The translations under genes and the position numbers were made by a program. Shown one piece after another: positions 1 through 8,804 of a DNA stretch of 64,000 nucleotides. Every line of letters begins with the position of its first letter. Position 1 is the stretch's first letter. The notes below the pieces were generated by a model that saw nothing but the letters and a program-made list of their open reading frames with translations, had not been told where the DNA came from and ran no database searches. The DNA is from a bacterium (GTDB taxonomy: Bacteria > UBP6 > JAFGXH01), in NCBI GenBank assembly GCA_027064085.1, contig JAMOQH010000179.1, positions 10,017 to 74,016 of the forward strand, given 5' to 3'.

Positions 1-3000
1 ATAGCTCGATAATTAAAGGATATGCCTATGTTTTTAATAATAATGATGTAATAACAAAAGAAAATAGTTATATAATTGCTAAAAATTATGTAATTGATGA
101 AAACTATAGTTATGATAAAGGAACAGGATTATTAATTGATAATGATTGTATCTATGATGATACAAATGATTGTATTATTTCTGACGGCCAAATAAATAAT
201 ATTATAGAAAATCTTACTCCTTTTTACAATAGTTGGAAATTAAAGGAAACGATCAATAATAATTACACTGAATTAATAAGAAATATCAATATTACGACAC
301 TTAATATTATTTCTGATTCAGAAAATCCATTTAAAGGTACTTCTTCTGTTCCAAAAATACCTTATAATGCAATAAGGGTAGCATTAACTGCTAATATCCT
401 AAATAATTTAAATATTGCTTTTGAAAGAAGTGATATAAATGGGGGCGGAAATATATATATTAACAATAATTCTGGTGAAGAAACAGATTTTAGTTGTGAA
501 ATTTATAAGTTAATAGGACATGTTCCTTTTAATAATTTGTTTAATATGGATTTATGTGATTTAGAAAATACATTTAGTCACCCTGAAAATATACTTGGAG
601 TTGAAAAAAGGGTTTTATATCAAAAAGTAAAACCCAAAGACAACTCAAATTTTTATTTTGATGATACTACTAAAATAATTAAGGAAAAAGGGTATGAAAA
701 CTCCATTGATACTGAATTAGAAAATTCTAATCCAATAAATCAATCATTAATTTCTAAGTTAACTAATGAGTGGAGTGATGATTTAATTGTTAACACTAAT
801 ATTTTTACAAAAGCAACAAAGTTAAATATAAATACTTTTAGTTTCCTTACAAATAAAGATTATGCCAATCAAAATCTCTGGAAATTGGTTTCAATAATAA
901 TAAATAGAACATTTCAATTTTATGAAAAAAAAGCAAAGGCAAAGGCAAGAATTAAACAATTTATGGAACTTAAAAGTATTGGATTATTTTCAAATTATAG
1001 ATGGCAAGAACTTGGCTTTAATTCATATAAAAATAATGTTAAATCTGAAATAGAAGTAGATGATTTGCTTAGTCTTTATGATAACTTTTATGCACAGGAT
1101 TTAAATACGATAACAGGAGATAATTATAAAAGAATATTTACTGATTCTAAGTACAATATATTGTTTTTAGCTAATTTATTAAAAAAATTAAACTTAAAAA
1201 TGATTAATGGTAAGTTATATCATGATTATGATGCAGAATTTATAATCAATTTAATAAAAGTAGATAAAGAAAAAGGATATGAAAAGTATAGAGAAGAATT
1301 ATTGTTAGAAAAAGATGCTATACTTGTTAATTTTCATGGAAGCAATGAGGAGTTTTTAGTATTATTTTTTAAACTGCAAACCTTAAATAAGTTAATTGAA
1401 GTATTAAAAACAAATGGGTTTAAAAAAACAATTCCTAATTTCAAGTCATGGTTAGAATATCAAACTAGTAATGGCATATATAAAGATATATATAGTCAGT
1501 TTTCTCAGGAATATATTGATATTTTGGTTAAAGTATTAGATTCTCCTAAAGACGAATCTATTTCATCTTTTAGAGAAATATTAATTGATAGTTATGATAA
1601 TTTAGTTAAAGAAAGTAGAATTGAGGAAAATGGTAATTATGAAGAATTGAGTGAGATTTATTCTAAATTAGAGAATATCGAAATAATTACAAGTGATTAT
1701 AGTAATTTAGATAATGCTGAAGAAATAGAATCAAATAAGAGTGAATATTTTCTTAAAAATTTAATGAATTTAAGAGAAATAAGTCCCGTTTCTTTCCAAA
1801 ATATGGTATTAAGTACGAAAAATTTACTTTACAACAAAAATACAAATTTATATTTTATATATAAGCCTTATAAGGAAAATATAAATACTTTGAATGCTAA
1901 TGATGGCTTAAAGAGGCTATTAGTAAATAATATCATAATTACAGATAGTAATGAAGAGGTTTTTAATGATATTAGCTCTTATGCAAATTTTTCATATTAT
2001 TTATCAAGTATTTTAATTTCATCACATCATTCAATATATGAAATAGCTGGAGAAATTATTAAAAATTTAAGTTTTTCAGAAAAAGAAGGTGTAAATTTTG
2101 ATAAATGGGTTGACGCTTTAAATCAATATGGTATAACGACTGATGGTATTTGGAGCTTTTTTGGAGTTGACAGAGATTCTCTATTAACAGAAAAAGAAGA
2201 AAAAAATATAGAAGTAAATAAACTTATAAAAAATTATGATTCATTAAATTTTATTGTAAAAAAATATTTAGGTTTAGAAACATATTTATATTCTGAAAGC
2301 TACGATATAAGTTCCATGTTTTTTGACCCTATAACATCATTACTATTATCTAGAATCTTGGTGGAAAAAGGATATTATGTTGATAAAGATGAAAATGGAA
2401 ATGATGCAATTTTTGATATCAATGGAGAAATTATTTATTTGTCTTTGAAAGTTGATGATTTGATAAGAGAAGTTGGCGATAAATATAATTTATTTAATGA
2501 TGATTTTGCTAATCTATTTTCAAATACCTCCCTCAATGCTTATTTGGGTAATAAAAATAATAATTCAGCTGACTTAGATAGAATGATGGGGTTTATAAAA
2601 TATTCATATACAAAAGATATACGGACAGGAGAAAGAAATATTAGTTTTACTTTTGGAGTTGACAATATTAGTGATAAATATATCTGGAGTAGAATTACTG
2701 GAGGTATAGGAGGCCGAGCTGGATTTTGGTCAGCTTTTGCTAAAGTTTCAATGAAATTTGGTATTCCTGGTATTATTCTTGGATCTGTTGTTTCATATTT
2801 TGTAGGTGATTATATGGCTACTAGGCGAATAGAGAATGAAAGAAGAATCTTAAATGATTTGAGGATAAAACATAGCGGTTACAATATTATTGATGATGTC
2901 GAAAATGAAAAATATATTAGGGAAAAACATAATGATGGTTGTGAATTTGCTGTAATACAAGATATATTGCATGATATGACTGTTAAGTCTAAGGAAATAT

Positions 3001-3638
3001 ATGATAAAGATAGAAAAACTTTGATTGTAACTTATAGCTTATTACAAGACGCCAAAGATTTTTTGAAATTGGCAAATAATCCCAAATCCAAAAAAAAGTA
3101 TGAAGCAGATATTCAAGAGTTAGAGCAAAAGAAAACGGAATTAATTAAAAAAATAAATAAGGAAGAAAAAGTTTATAAAAGAAATGTACAAAAAGAAAGA
3201 ACTGCAGTTAATATAATCAAAAAAATAAAAGAAGAAGAAAAAGAAAAAAAAGAGAAATCAAAACCTAGTAAAATGTGTAGAGCGGATACTTATGATGAAA
3301 ATTGTGATTCTGGAGTTGGACCTTCAGGAGACCCTAGATTGATATTAATAAAAAAAGGCGGATTAGGGAAAAAACTTCTTGAGTTGGCAAATAGAAGAAT
3401 TGCTAATATACCGCATCAGGAATGTAATATAATAACAAGAACTTGTGGTAATACAATTGAAGTTACAGCAAATGAATTACAAAGAATGATTAAATCAATT
3501 GCGGATAAAGCAAGTAGTGATGATGGTAGTTGTGATTGGAGCCTATTAAATGGGTGTTCATATTTTGAGGGAGGTAATGGCGGAAATTCTAGTTATATCG
3601 ATTTATTATGGGATCCCGTTCCTCCATTTGTAGAATAA
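1..3638 (+). CDS. C-terminal part of a giant unrecognised protein (5'-truncated)
   Basis: The reading frame is open from base 3 to the stop at 3638, so at least 1211 residues are present and the gene begins before the window. The in-frame TTG at 537 is internal and should not be taken as the start. I recognise no family. The visible part is Asn/Lys/Glu/Ser-rich and mostly helical-looking. A glycine-rich hydrophobic stretch (about 2690-2815, containing GIPGIILGSVVSYFVGDYM) is followed by a lysine/glutamate-rich probable coiled coil (about 3040-3260) and a short cysteine-containing tail ending in WDPVPPFVE. The single hydrophobic segment inside a large polar protein could insert into membranes, as in some secreted effectors, but that is inference. 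A strong terminator follows the stop. Confidence 0.75.
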   Translation, partial: SSIIKGYAYVFNNNDVITKENSYIIAKNYVIDENYSYDKGTGLLIDNDCIYDDTNDCIISDGQINNIIENLTPFYNSWKLKETINNNYTELIRNINITTLNIISDSENPFKGTSSVPKIPYNAIRVALTANILNNLNIAFERSDINGGGNIYINNNSGEETDFSCEIYKLIGHVPFNNLFNMDLCDLENTFSHPENILGVEKRVLYQKVKPKDNSNFYFDDTTKIIKEKGYENSIDTELENSNPINQSLISKLTNEWSDDLIVNTNIFTKATKLNINTFSFLTNKDYANQNLWKLVSIIINRTFQFYEKKAKAKARIKQFMELKSIGLFSNYRWQELGFNSYKNNVKSEIEVDDLLSLYDNFYAQDLNTITGDNYKRIFTDSKYNILFLANLLKKLNLKMINGKLYHDYDAEFIINLIKVDKEKGYEKYREELLLEKDAILVNFHGSNEEFLVLFFKLQTLNKLIEVLKTNGFKKTIPNFKSWLEYQTSNGIYKDIYSQFSQEYIDILVKVLDSPKDESISSFREILIDSYDNLVKESRIEENGNYEELSEIYSKLENIEIITSDYSNLDNAEEIESNKSEYFLKNLMNLREISPVSFQNMVLSTKNLLYNKNTNLYFIYKPYKENINTLNANDGLKRLLVNNIIITDSNEEVFNDISSYANFSYYLSSILISSHHSIYEIAGEIIKNLSFSEKEGVNFDKWVDALNQYGITTDGIWSFFGVDRDSLLTEKEEKNIEVNKLIKNYDSLNFIVKKYLGLETYLYSESYDISSMFFDPITSLLLSRILVEKGYYVDKDENGNDAIFDINGEIIYLSLKVDDLIREVGDKYNLFNDDFANLFSNTSLNAYLGNKNNNSADLDRMMGFIKYSYTKDIRTGERNISFTFGVDNISDKYIWSRITGGIGGRAGFWSAFAKVSMKFGIPGIILGSVVSYFVGDYMATRRIENERRILNDLRIKHSGYNIIDDVENEKYIREKHNDGCEFAVIQDILHDMTVKSKEIYDKDRKTLIVTYSLLQDAKDFLKLANNPKSKKKYEADIQELEQKKTELIKKINKEEKVYKRNVQKERTAVNIIKKIKEEEKEKKEKSKPSKMCRADTYDENCDSGVGPSGDPRLILIKKGGLGKKLLELANRRIANIPHQECNIITRTCGNTIEVTANELQRMIKSIADKASSDDGSCDWSLLNGCSYFEGGNGGNSSYIDLLWDPVPPFVE

Positions 3639-3653
3639 TAAAAATTTTTATTT

Positions 3654-3676
3654 GGGCAGGACTTCCTGCCCTTTTT
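3654..3676 (+). terminator. Rho-independent terminator after the giant gene
   Basis: A perfect 7-bp G+C-rich stem (GGGCAGG / CCTGCCC) with a 4-base loop is followed by five T. It lies 15 bases after the stop of the giant gene and just before the Shine-Dalgarno of the next lipoprotein. That spacing suggests the lipoprotein is expressed either by read-through or from its own promoter inside the giant gene. Confidence 0.85.
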
Positions 3677-3688
3677 ACTGAGGTAAAC

Positions 3689-5224
3689 ATGAAAACAACC
3701 TATTTTCTTATATTTTTAACTATATTTTTAACTATATCTTGTGCAAAAGATAAAAAAGAAAACCCCGACAAAAAATGTAATGAAGGATTTACATATAGGA
3801 AAGATTGGGATAGTTGTATTGATATTAACGAGTGTAAAACAAATAATGGAGGTTGTGAACAAAATTGTACAAATAAAATTGGAGCTTTTGAGTGTAGTTG
3901 TAATGAAAAATTTGTTTTAAATGATGACGGAAAAACTTGTAGTGATGTAAACGATTGTAAAGAAAATAGTTGTAGAAATAATGGAAAATGTATTGATAAA
4001 TTAGATTTTTTTATTTGTGAATGTTTTAAAGGATACTCTGGAACTAATTGTGAAGAATGTGCAGAAGGATTTGAATTATATAATGATAAATGTTTACTTA
4101 AACCTAATAGTCTAGAATGGGGTAGTAAAGAATATGAAACTGATATTGCCGAAGATTTTGTAACTGATAGTAAAGGAAATATTTTTGTTATTGGTTATAC
4201 CTATGGGGAGTTCGATAATAATAATAATTTGGGTCAAGAAGATTTTTTTCTAAGTAAAATTAATAAAAATTTTGAAATACAATGGACTAAACAATTTGGT
4301 TCATCTGAAACTGAACAAAACACTTCAATTGCAATAGATAATGAGGATAATTTATACATTGCAGGAGTGACAAATGGATCTTACTTTGGAATTAGCAGTG
4401 GTAATAGAGATATTGCATTAACTAAAATAGATAGCAATGGTAATATTATTTGGAAAAATCAAGCAGGAAGTTCTGATGATGATGTTGTTTTTGATATCGC
4501 TTTAGATACTAATAAGAATATTTATATCGTTGGTTATAGATATAATGAACAACAAGAAGAAAAATTGTTATTTTTGAGAAAATTTAATAATTTTGGAGAT
4601 GAAGTTTGGACAAAAGAAGAAGATATTGATGGTACTGAATTTTCATATCACCTTGCAATAGATAGTGAAAATAATATTTATATAGGAACAACTACTTTAG
4701 GGAATCTAGATGATACTGAAAATTTAGGAAGTGCTGATTTACTTTTAATTAAATATGCCGCAAATGGTAATAGGTTATGGGACAAACAATGGGGAACTGA
4801 TAAATATGATGATATTTTAAATATTTTAATCAGCAATAATGAAATATATGTTACAGGGTTTATTAATGGGCACGAAAAACAATTTATGGGTGCAAGCGGA
4901 GATATCTTTTTAACTAAATTAGACGAAAACGGTAGCATTATATTTGATAAAACCTGGGCTACCGAAAATGATAAAAGAGGAACTGATATTATAATTTCTC
5001 CTGATAACAAAAATATTTATATCAGTGGATATACTTTAGGTGTGAACTCTGATATGGTATTAAAAAAAATAGATAATAATGGAGACTTAGTATTTAGTAA
5101 AAGATGGTTTAGTGGAAATCAAATGTTAGTTTCGTTACTATTCAGTAATGAAACTTTATATGCTTTAGGTGTGATTTATCATTCATCAGATTACAATCCC
5201 TTTTTATTAAAGTTTAATTTTTAG
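3689..5224 (+). CDS. Lipoprotein with EGF-like domains and an SBBP beta-propeller
   Basis: The protein is 511 residues. The start chosen is ATG 3689, with GAGG just upstream; it gives a clean lipoprotein signal (MKTTYFLIF...LTISC, lipobox Cys about residue 19). An in-frame upstream start at 3608 would sit inside the previous gene and the terminator. Residues about 28-130 form EGF-like modules, including calcium-binding-type DINEC and DVNDC starts and the C-x-C-x-G spacing of EGF folds. From about 135 to the end there are repeated units of the form D-x-x-x-N-x-Y-(I/V)-x-G with IxWxKQxG, characteristic of SBBP (beta-propeller repeat) proteins. It is likely an outer-membrane or surface lipoprotein that binds protein or polysaccharide; the ligand is unknown. 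Confidence 0.85.
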   Translation: MKTTYFLIFLTIFLTISCAKDKKENPDKKCNEGFTYRKDWDSCIDINECKTNNGGCEQNCTNKIGAFECSCNEKFVLNDDGKTCSDVNDCKENSCRNNGKCIDKLDFFICECFKGYSGTNCEECAEGFELYNDKCLLKPNSLEWGSKEYETDIAEDFVTDSKGNIFVIGYTYGEFDNNNNLGQEDFFLSKINKNFEIQWTKQFGSSETEQNTSIAIDNEDNLYIAGVTNGSYFGISSGNRDIALTKIDSNGNIIWKNQAGSSDDDVVFDIALDTNKNIYIVGYRYNEQQEEKLLFLRKFNNFGDEVWTKEEDIDGTEFSYHLAIDSENNIYIGTTTLGNLDDTENLGSADLLLIKYAANGNRLWDKQWGTDKYDDILNILISNNEIYVTGFINGHEKQFMGASGDIFLTKLDENGSIIFDKTWATENDKRGTDIIISPDNKNIYISGYTLGVNSDMVLKKIDNNGDLVFSKRWFSGNQMLVSLLFSNETLYALGVIYHSSDYNPFLLKFNF

Positions 5225-5233
5225 TAAAATCCG

Positions 5234-5572
5234 TTACAAAATTAAATACTTTTTTAACATTTCTACTTTCTTTTTACCTATTCCCTTAAATTTTTTAAAA
5301 TCTTTGAATGTTTTTATGTTTTTCTTGTTTTTATATATCTTTTTAGCTAATTTATGAGAAATATTAGGTAAATCGTCAATTTCTTTTAAAGTGATTTTAT
5401 TAAAATGATACTTTCCGGTGAAAATATACTCTTGAGATGAAATTTCTTTTGTTTCTAATGTTTTTGGGTATAAATTAAATAAATAAGCTATTGTTATTAG
5501 CACTAAAATTAAAATGGAGAGAATTAAATCTTTATGGGCAAACTTCTCTAACTCTTTGATGACATTTTTCAC
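5234..5572 (-). CDS. ComEA-like membrane-anchored helix-hairpin-helix protein
   Basis: The protein is 112 residues. It has a short cytoplasmic N-terminus, one transmembrane helix (about residues 16-34), then a C-terminal helix-hairpin-helix DNA-binding domain with ITLKEIDDLPNISHKLAKKI followed by FKGIGKKKVEMLKKYL. This is the architecture of ComEA, which binds incoming double-stranded DNA outside the inner membrane for uptake through ComEC; a ComEC gene is present at 54379-56679. The start is GTG 5572 with AGAGG four bases upstream. It overlaps the 3' end of the cytochrome gene by 41 bases, implying coupled translation. ComEA-type HhH proteins vary widely, so competence is an inference. Confidence 0.7.
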   Translation of the reverse strand: MKNVIKELEKFAHKDLILSILILVLITIAYLFNLYPKTLETKEISSQEYIFTGKYHFNKITLKEIDDLPNISHKLAKKIYKNKKNIKTFKDFKKFKGIGKKKVEMLKKYLIL

Positions 5573-6416
5573 AAGACCTCTTTTCTTTTACAGCTCTTTT
5601 ACATATATTTTTTACTCTTTTATGTGGGCTTTCATCTTTTTTATGGCAACTCAAACAATCGTTTTCTGTATGGCAACTGACACAATTGTTTATATTTTTA
5701 TATGCAGCATTTCCGTGATTCCAATTTTTAGGGTGAATTCTGTATTTTCTATTTTGTTTTTGTAAATCACTAGTATCAATTCCTGATTTTTGATGGCAAG
5801 CCTTACAGTATTTTTCTTGTTTATGACAACTTGAGCATGAATTTAGATTTTTTTCATATTTATGAATAGTAATATAGTCAAGTGGGTGAAACTTTTCAGT
5901 TGAATTGAACTTTGATGATGAATTATGGCACTTTAAACAATATGATTTTTGGTGACACTGTAAGCAATAATTTTCGTTAGTTACTATATGTTTAGTTTTA
6001 TAATTAAATTTATCGTGTGACAATGGTTTATAGATTTTATTTTTATAGTGAGTTATAAATTTTTTATTATATGTATGGCAAGTTGCACAATCAGGTTTAT
6101 TGCTATTCGTCTTTGGGTTATGACAGTTGTTACAAGTTTTCATTTTGGGTTTTGTTATCTTACTTGCATTAATTGTATGGCAATTACTGCAAGAGAGGAA
6201 TGTATGTAATTCGTGATTAAATTTAACTCCATTAGTACTTTTTAACTTAAAAACATATTTTTTATTATTATTTTTGTTCTGATGACACTTTTCACAAGTT
6301 TTTTTATTGGTTTGTAGTACCTTTTGAGCATCTTTTATATTATGGCAACTTATACAACTTATATTTTTATGCTCAAAGTGGCTAAATGTTAAAAATATTA
6401 ATAACCAAATATTCAT
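5532..6416 (-). CDS. Secreted dodecahaem (12 CXXCH) cytochrome c
   Basis: The protein is 294 residues with a short N-terminal hydrophobic export signal (MNIWLLIFLTF). I count 12 CXXCH haem c attachment motifs: CISCH, CEKCH, CSNCH, CNNCH, CATCH, CLQCH, CLKCH, CSSCH, CKACH, CVSCH, CLSCH and CEKCH. Extra histidines between them could be distal ligands. That is about one haem per 24 residues, typical of periplasmic or outer-surface multihaem cytochromes in anaerobic electron transfer. No cytochrome-maturation or porin gene lies nearby. The 3' end overlaps the ComEA-like gene, an odd pairing of an electron carrier with a DNA-binding protein. The electron partner is not evident. Confidence 0.88.
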   Translation of the reverse strand: MNIWLLIFLTFSHFEHKNISCISCHNIKDAQKVLQTNKKTCEKCHQNKNNNKKYVFKLKSTNGVKFNHELHTFLSCSNCHTINASKITKPKMKTCNNCHNPKTNSNKPDCATCHTYNKKFITHYKNKIYKPLSHDKFNYKTKHIVTNENYCLQCHQKSYCLKCHNSSSKFNSTEKFHPLDYITIHKYEKNLNSCSSCHKQEKYCKACHQKSGIDTSDLQKQNRKYRIHPKNWNHGNAAYKNINNCVSCHTENDCLSCHKKDESPHKRVKNICKRAVKEKRSCEKCHQRVREVCP

Positions 6417-6527
6417 ATACCCTCAAATAGTATACATTTAATATCATTATAGCATTTAATATTCAAGATAAATTAGAATAATCTTAGTTTTAATTAAAGA
6501 TAAATAAAATTTTAATTGATAAAATTT

Positions 6528-6546
6528 AAAAAATACGGTATTTTTT
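6528..6546. promoter_or_regulatory. Perfect inverted repeat overlapping a candidate promoter
   Basis: Nine-base arms AAAAAATAC and GTATTTTTT flank one central G. The site is in the divergent intergenic region between the cytochrome (minus) and the ankyrin lipoprotein (plus), 22 bases before ATG 6569. A candidate promoter, TTGATA (6516-6521), 17 bases, TATTTT (6539-6544), places the palindrome over the -10, as an operator would be. The arms are mostly A/T runs in an A+T-rich genome, so chance is possible. Confidence 0.35.
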
Positions 6547-6568
6547 ATTAAATATTTTGGTTTCTTTT

Positions 6569-7915
6569 ATGAAAAAATTTAAAATCATTATTTATTTATT
6601 GCTATTGCTAGAGTTAATGATATTAACTTCTTGCGTTTCTCAAAAGCCTAATTCTTATTTATGGAAAAAAGATTTTGATGGCCTAAAAAATAAAATCATT
6701 AAAAATCCTGATTTTGTTAAAAGGAAAGTTTGTAAGAATAGATATTGTTATTATTGGGACTATTACAGTTTGGTTGATTTACTATCTATGCATAACTTTA
6801 AAGGAGAGATTGAAGATGGAGATTTATTAAAATTTTTAATTCAAAATGGTGCAGAAATTGAAAATAAAGATTTTATGAAAACTTATTATGTAAATCCACT
6901 AAAAAGGGCATTAAGGGCTAAAAGAAATTATATAGCAAAAATATTAATTGAAGCTAGTGCGAATACAGAAGATGTTGATTATATGCAAAATTCGGCATTA
7001 ATGATAGCTGTTCAATTAAGAAATAATGAAGAGATTATTAAGTATTTAATAAGTAAAGGCAACAACTTAGATGCAACTAACAAAAGAGGATTTACCGCTC
7101 TAGAAAAGGCTGTTGCGTTAGATTCTAATGATAAAAATATAGAATTACTACTAAAAAATGGGGCTAATCATAACTTCAAACAAGATATTCAAGTTGATTC
7201 AAGATATTTAAGCAATTTAAAGCTTTTGTTAAAGTATAATATTTCAATAATCTTAAATAATAATTATGACTATACTAAAAATAGGAGTACTATTAATGAA
7301 ATAGTGAGAGCTTATGTCAAACCATTAAATGCAGATTTAACTCTTGAAGAAAGTGATTATCTAAGAACTATACACAAATTAATACTACTTGATGATTTTG
7401 CTATGACTGAAAAAGCAATTAATTTATGTTTAATAAAAGAGCAAAATTGTAAAAGCTTTTTAAGTTCTTATACTTATTTAGGTGTATCTCCACTTATGAT
7501 GGCTATTGAAAAAAATAATTATGAGTTATTGAAATTTTTACTTTGTAAAGGAGCTGATATAAATAAACAAAATAAATTAGGTATGACTGCTCTTCATATT
7601 GCTATTTTACTAGAAAAAAAAGATGCAATTAAAATTTTATTAGAACGCAATGCAAATACAGAATTAAAAGATATTAAAGGTAATACTGCAAAAGATTTAT
7701 ATAAGCAAGTATTTAAATCTTCATTACCTGAATATCCTAAATTAGAAATTAAATGTTCTGAACCAGCAAATGAAGTAACTCCAAATTTAAATAAAAATGA
7801 AAATCCTATAGAGTCAAAGCCTAAAAAAATAAATCCAAAAGAAATTAAGCCAAATAATAAAGATGAAAATGTTATTGATTTAACTACAAGTGATGTTGAA
7901 TCCCCAAAGTTATAA
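6569..7915 (+). CDS. Ankyrin-repeat lipoprotein
   Basis: The protein is 448 residues. ATG 6569 is chosen over an in-frame TTG at 6557 because it begins directly with a lipoprotein signal (MKKFKIII...LTSC). Ankyrin units are visible in the middle and C-terminal half: NSALMIAVQLRNNEEIIKYL, GFTALEKAVALDSNDKNIELL, SPLMMAIEKNNYELLKFLL and MTALHIAILLEKKDAIKILL. The last about 60 residues are a low-complexity Pro/Lys/Asn/Glu tail. It is probably a periplasmic or outer-membrane-anchored protein-binding scaffold. The partner is unknown and neighbouring genes give no clue. No strong Shine-Dalgarno is seen. Confidence 0.85.
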   Translation: MKKFKIIIYLLLLLELMILTSCVSQKPNSYLWKKDFDGLKNKIIKNPDFVKRKVCKNRYCYYWDYYSLVDLLSMHNFKGEIEDGDLLKFLIQNGAEIENKDFMKTYYVNPLKRALRAKRNYIAKILIEASANTEDVDYMQNSALMIAVQLRNNEEIIKYLISKGNNLDATNKRGFTALEKAVALDSNDKNIELLLKNGANHNFKQDIQVDSRYLSNLKLLLKYNISIILNNNYDYTKNRSTINEIVRAYVKPLNADLTLEESDYLRTIHKLILLDDFAMTEKAINLCLIKEQNCKSFLSSYTYLGVSPLMMAIEKNNYELLKFLLCKGADINKQNKLGMTALHIAILLEKKDAIKILLERNANTELKDIKGNTAKDLYKQVFKSSLPEYPKLEIKCSEPANEVTPNLNKNENPIESKPKKINPKEIKPNNKDENVIDLTTSDVESPKL

Positions 7916-7919
7916 TAAA

Positions 7920-8354
7920 TTATTCTTTACGAAATTCTCTATTGCTTACAATTTCATCTAATTCTTTTTTTTCATTGTACTTTTCAAGTTCTGTTTGAGT
8001 TTTAATGTGATTTTCTTCTAATTTTTCAAATTTTTTAAACTCTATTGTAGCATTTTTTATAATTATTTTTTGGCTTTCTATTTTTTTATCAATTTCTTGT
8101 ATATTATTTTTATTTTCCTTTATTTCATCAGAAACTATATTTAAATTATCATTGTATAAATTAACCAATGAAAGATTAAAATTATCATTGTATAATGCTC
8201 TTATTTTTGATTGTATGCCTATATATTGATTTTCTAATTCATTTATTTTCTGTAAAATACTTTTCTTTTCTTTTATCAACGTTGCTAATACTATTTCCTC
8301 TTTATCTTTTATGAGTTTTTTATATTTTTTTATTTCTTTGAATTGGAATGTCAT
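7920..8354 (-). CDS. FliJ-like coiled-coil protein
   Basis: The protein is 144 residues, almost entirely charged alpha-helical heptads. Length, N-terminal aromatic/basic start (MTFQFKEIKKYKK) and the conserved-looking end (EKKELDEIVSNREF, compare the ELDE-I-x-x-R-F end of FliJ) match FliJ, the flagellar export ATPase stalk and chaperone-escort protein. The start is ATG 8354 with AAGG upstream. It lies 7 bases downstream of a small flagellar-rod-like gene, which strengthens the flagellar reading. No other flagellar gene is in the window. Coiled coils are poorly diagnostic, so YscO-like or unrelated proteins remain possible. Confidence 0.5.
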   Translation of the reverse strand: MTFQFKEIKKYKKLIKDKEEIVLATLIKEKKSILQKINELENQYIGIQSKIRALYNDNFNLSLVNLYNDNLNIVSDEIKENKNNIQEIDKKIESQKIIIKNATIEFKKFEKLEENHIKTQTELEKYNEKKELDEIVSNREFRKE

Positions 8355-8361
8355 TATTACC

Positions 8362-8643
8362 TTAAGCTTTTGTATTTATAATCGTTCCGGTTAATTCATC
8401 GGATGTTTTTAGAACTTTGGCATTAGCTTTATAGCAAACTTCAGAAAGCTCCATTTTAAGAAATTCTTGAGTTAAATCTACTTCAGTGTTATTGGTTAAA
8501 GTTATTTTATCTTCTATATTTGTAATTAAATCGTCAGAGTTATTACTACTAGGTAAACCTAATTTAGAAATTTTATCTGCTGATTTATTAAAATCATTTG
8601 TAGATTTTTGTATTCCTTGAATAGAACTATTGATACTTAACAT
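8362..8643 (-). CDS. Small flagellar rod/hook-like protein (FlgC/FlgG-type termini only)
   Basis: The protein is 93 residues with a strong Shine-Dalgarno (AGGAGG) before ATG 8643. The N-terminus (MLSINSSIQGIQKSTNDFNKSADKI) resembles the amphipathic N-terminal helix of flagellar rod/hook proteins (usually SL-G-x-x-A-x-x-R...AxNIAN). The C-terminus VDLTQEFLKMELSEVCYKAN followed by AKVLKTSDELTGTIINTK matches the C-terminal rod/hook helix (VDLAxEMxxMIxAQRAYxANAKVIxTxDEMLxTL). The intervening rod core is reduced to about 30 residues. It could be a minimal axial or adaptor protein, or a relic; the intact frame and good translation signals argue against a pseudogene. Confidence 0.65.
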   Translation of the reverse strand: MLSINSSIQGIQKSTNDFNKSADKISKLGLPSSNNSDDLITNIEDKITLTNNTEVDLTQEFLKMELSEVCYKANAKVLKTSDELTGTIINTKA

Positions 8644-8661
8644 AATAACCTCCTCTATTAA

Positions 8662-8689
8662 ACTATAACTTATTTTTCATAAAATTCAA
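8662..8689 (-). promoter_or_regulatory. Candidate sigma-70 promoter for the FlgC-like/FliJ-like pair
   Basis: On the minus strand, TTGAAT (8689-8684) and TATAGT (8667-8662) are separated by 16 bases, about 20 bases upstream of ATG 8643. It is back to back with the promoter of the plus-strand lipoprotein gene. Confidence 0.4.
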
Positions 8690-8747
8690 TAAATTATTTT
8701 TATTTCTATTAAAAATATGAAATCTTTTCTTTTTTTGTAATATAAAC

Positions 8748-8776
8748 TTGACTAAGTTTATATGTAAAGTTATCAT
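8748..8776 (+). promoter_or_regulatory. Candidate sigma-70 promoter for the cysteine-rich lipoprotein
   Basis: TTGACT (8748-8753), a 17-base spacer and TATCAT (8771-8776) give a near-consensus promoter. Its expected transcript start is around 8783, only about 22 bases before ATG 8805, which has a strong AAGGAG. Confidence 0.55.
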
Positions 8777-8804
8777 TATAAAGTATTGTTTTAAGGAGTT
8801 GTGT

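Noticed and set aside
537-3638. TTG at 537 as the start of the first gene
   Set aside because: The same frame is open back to base 3, so the gene continues from outside the window.
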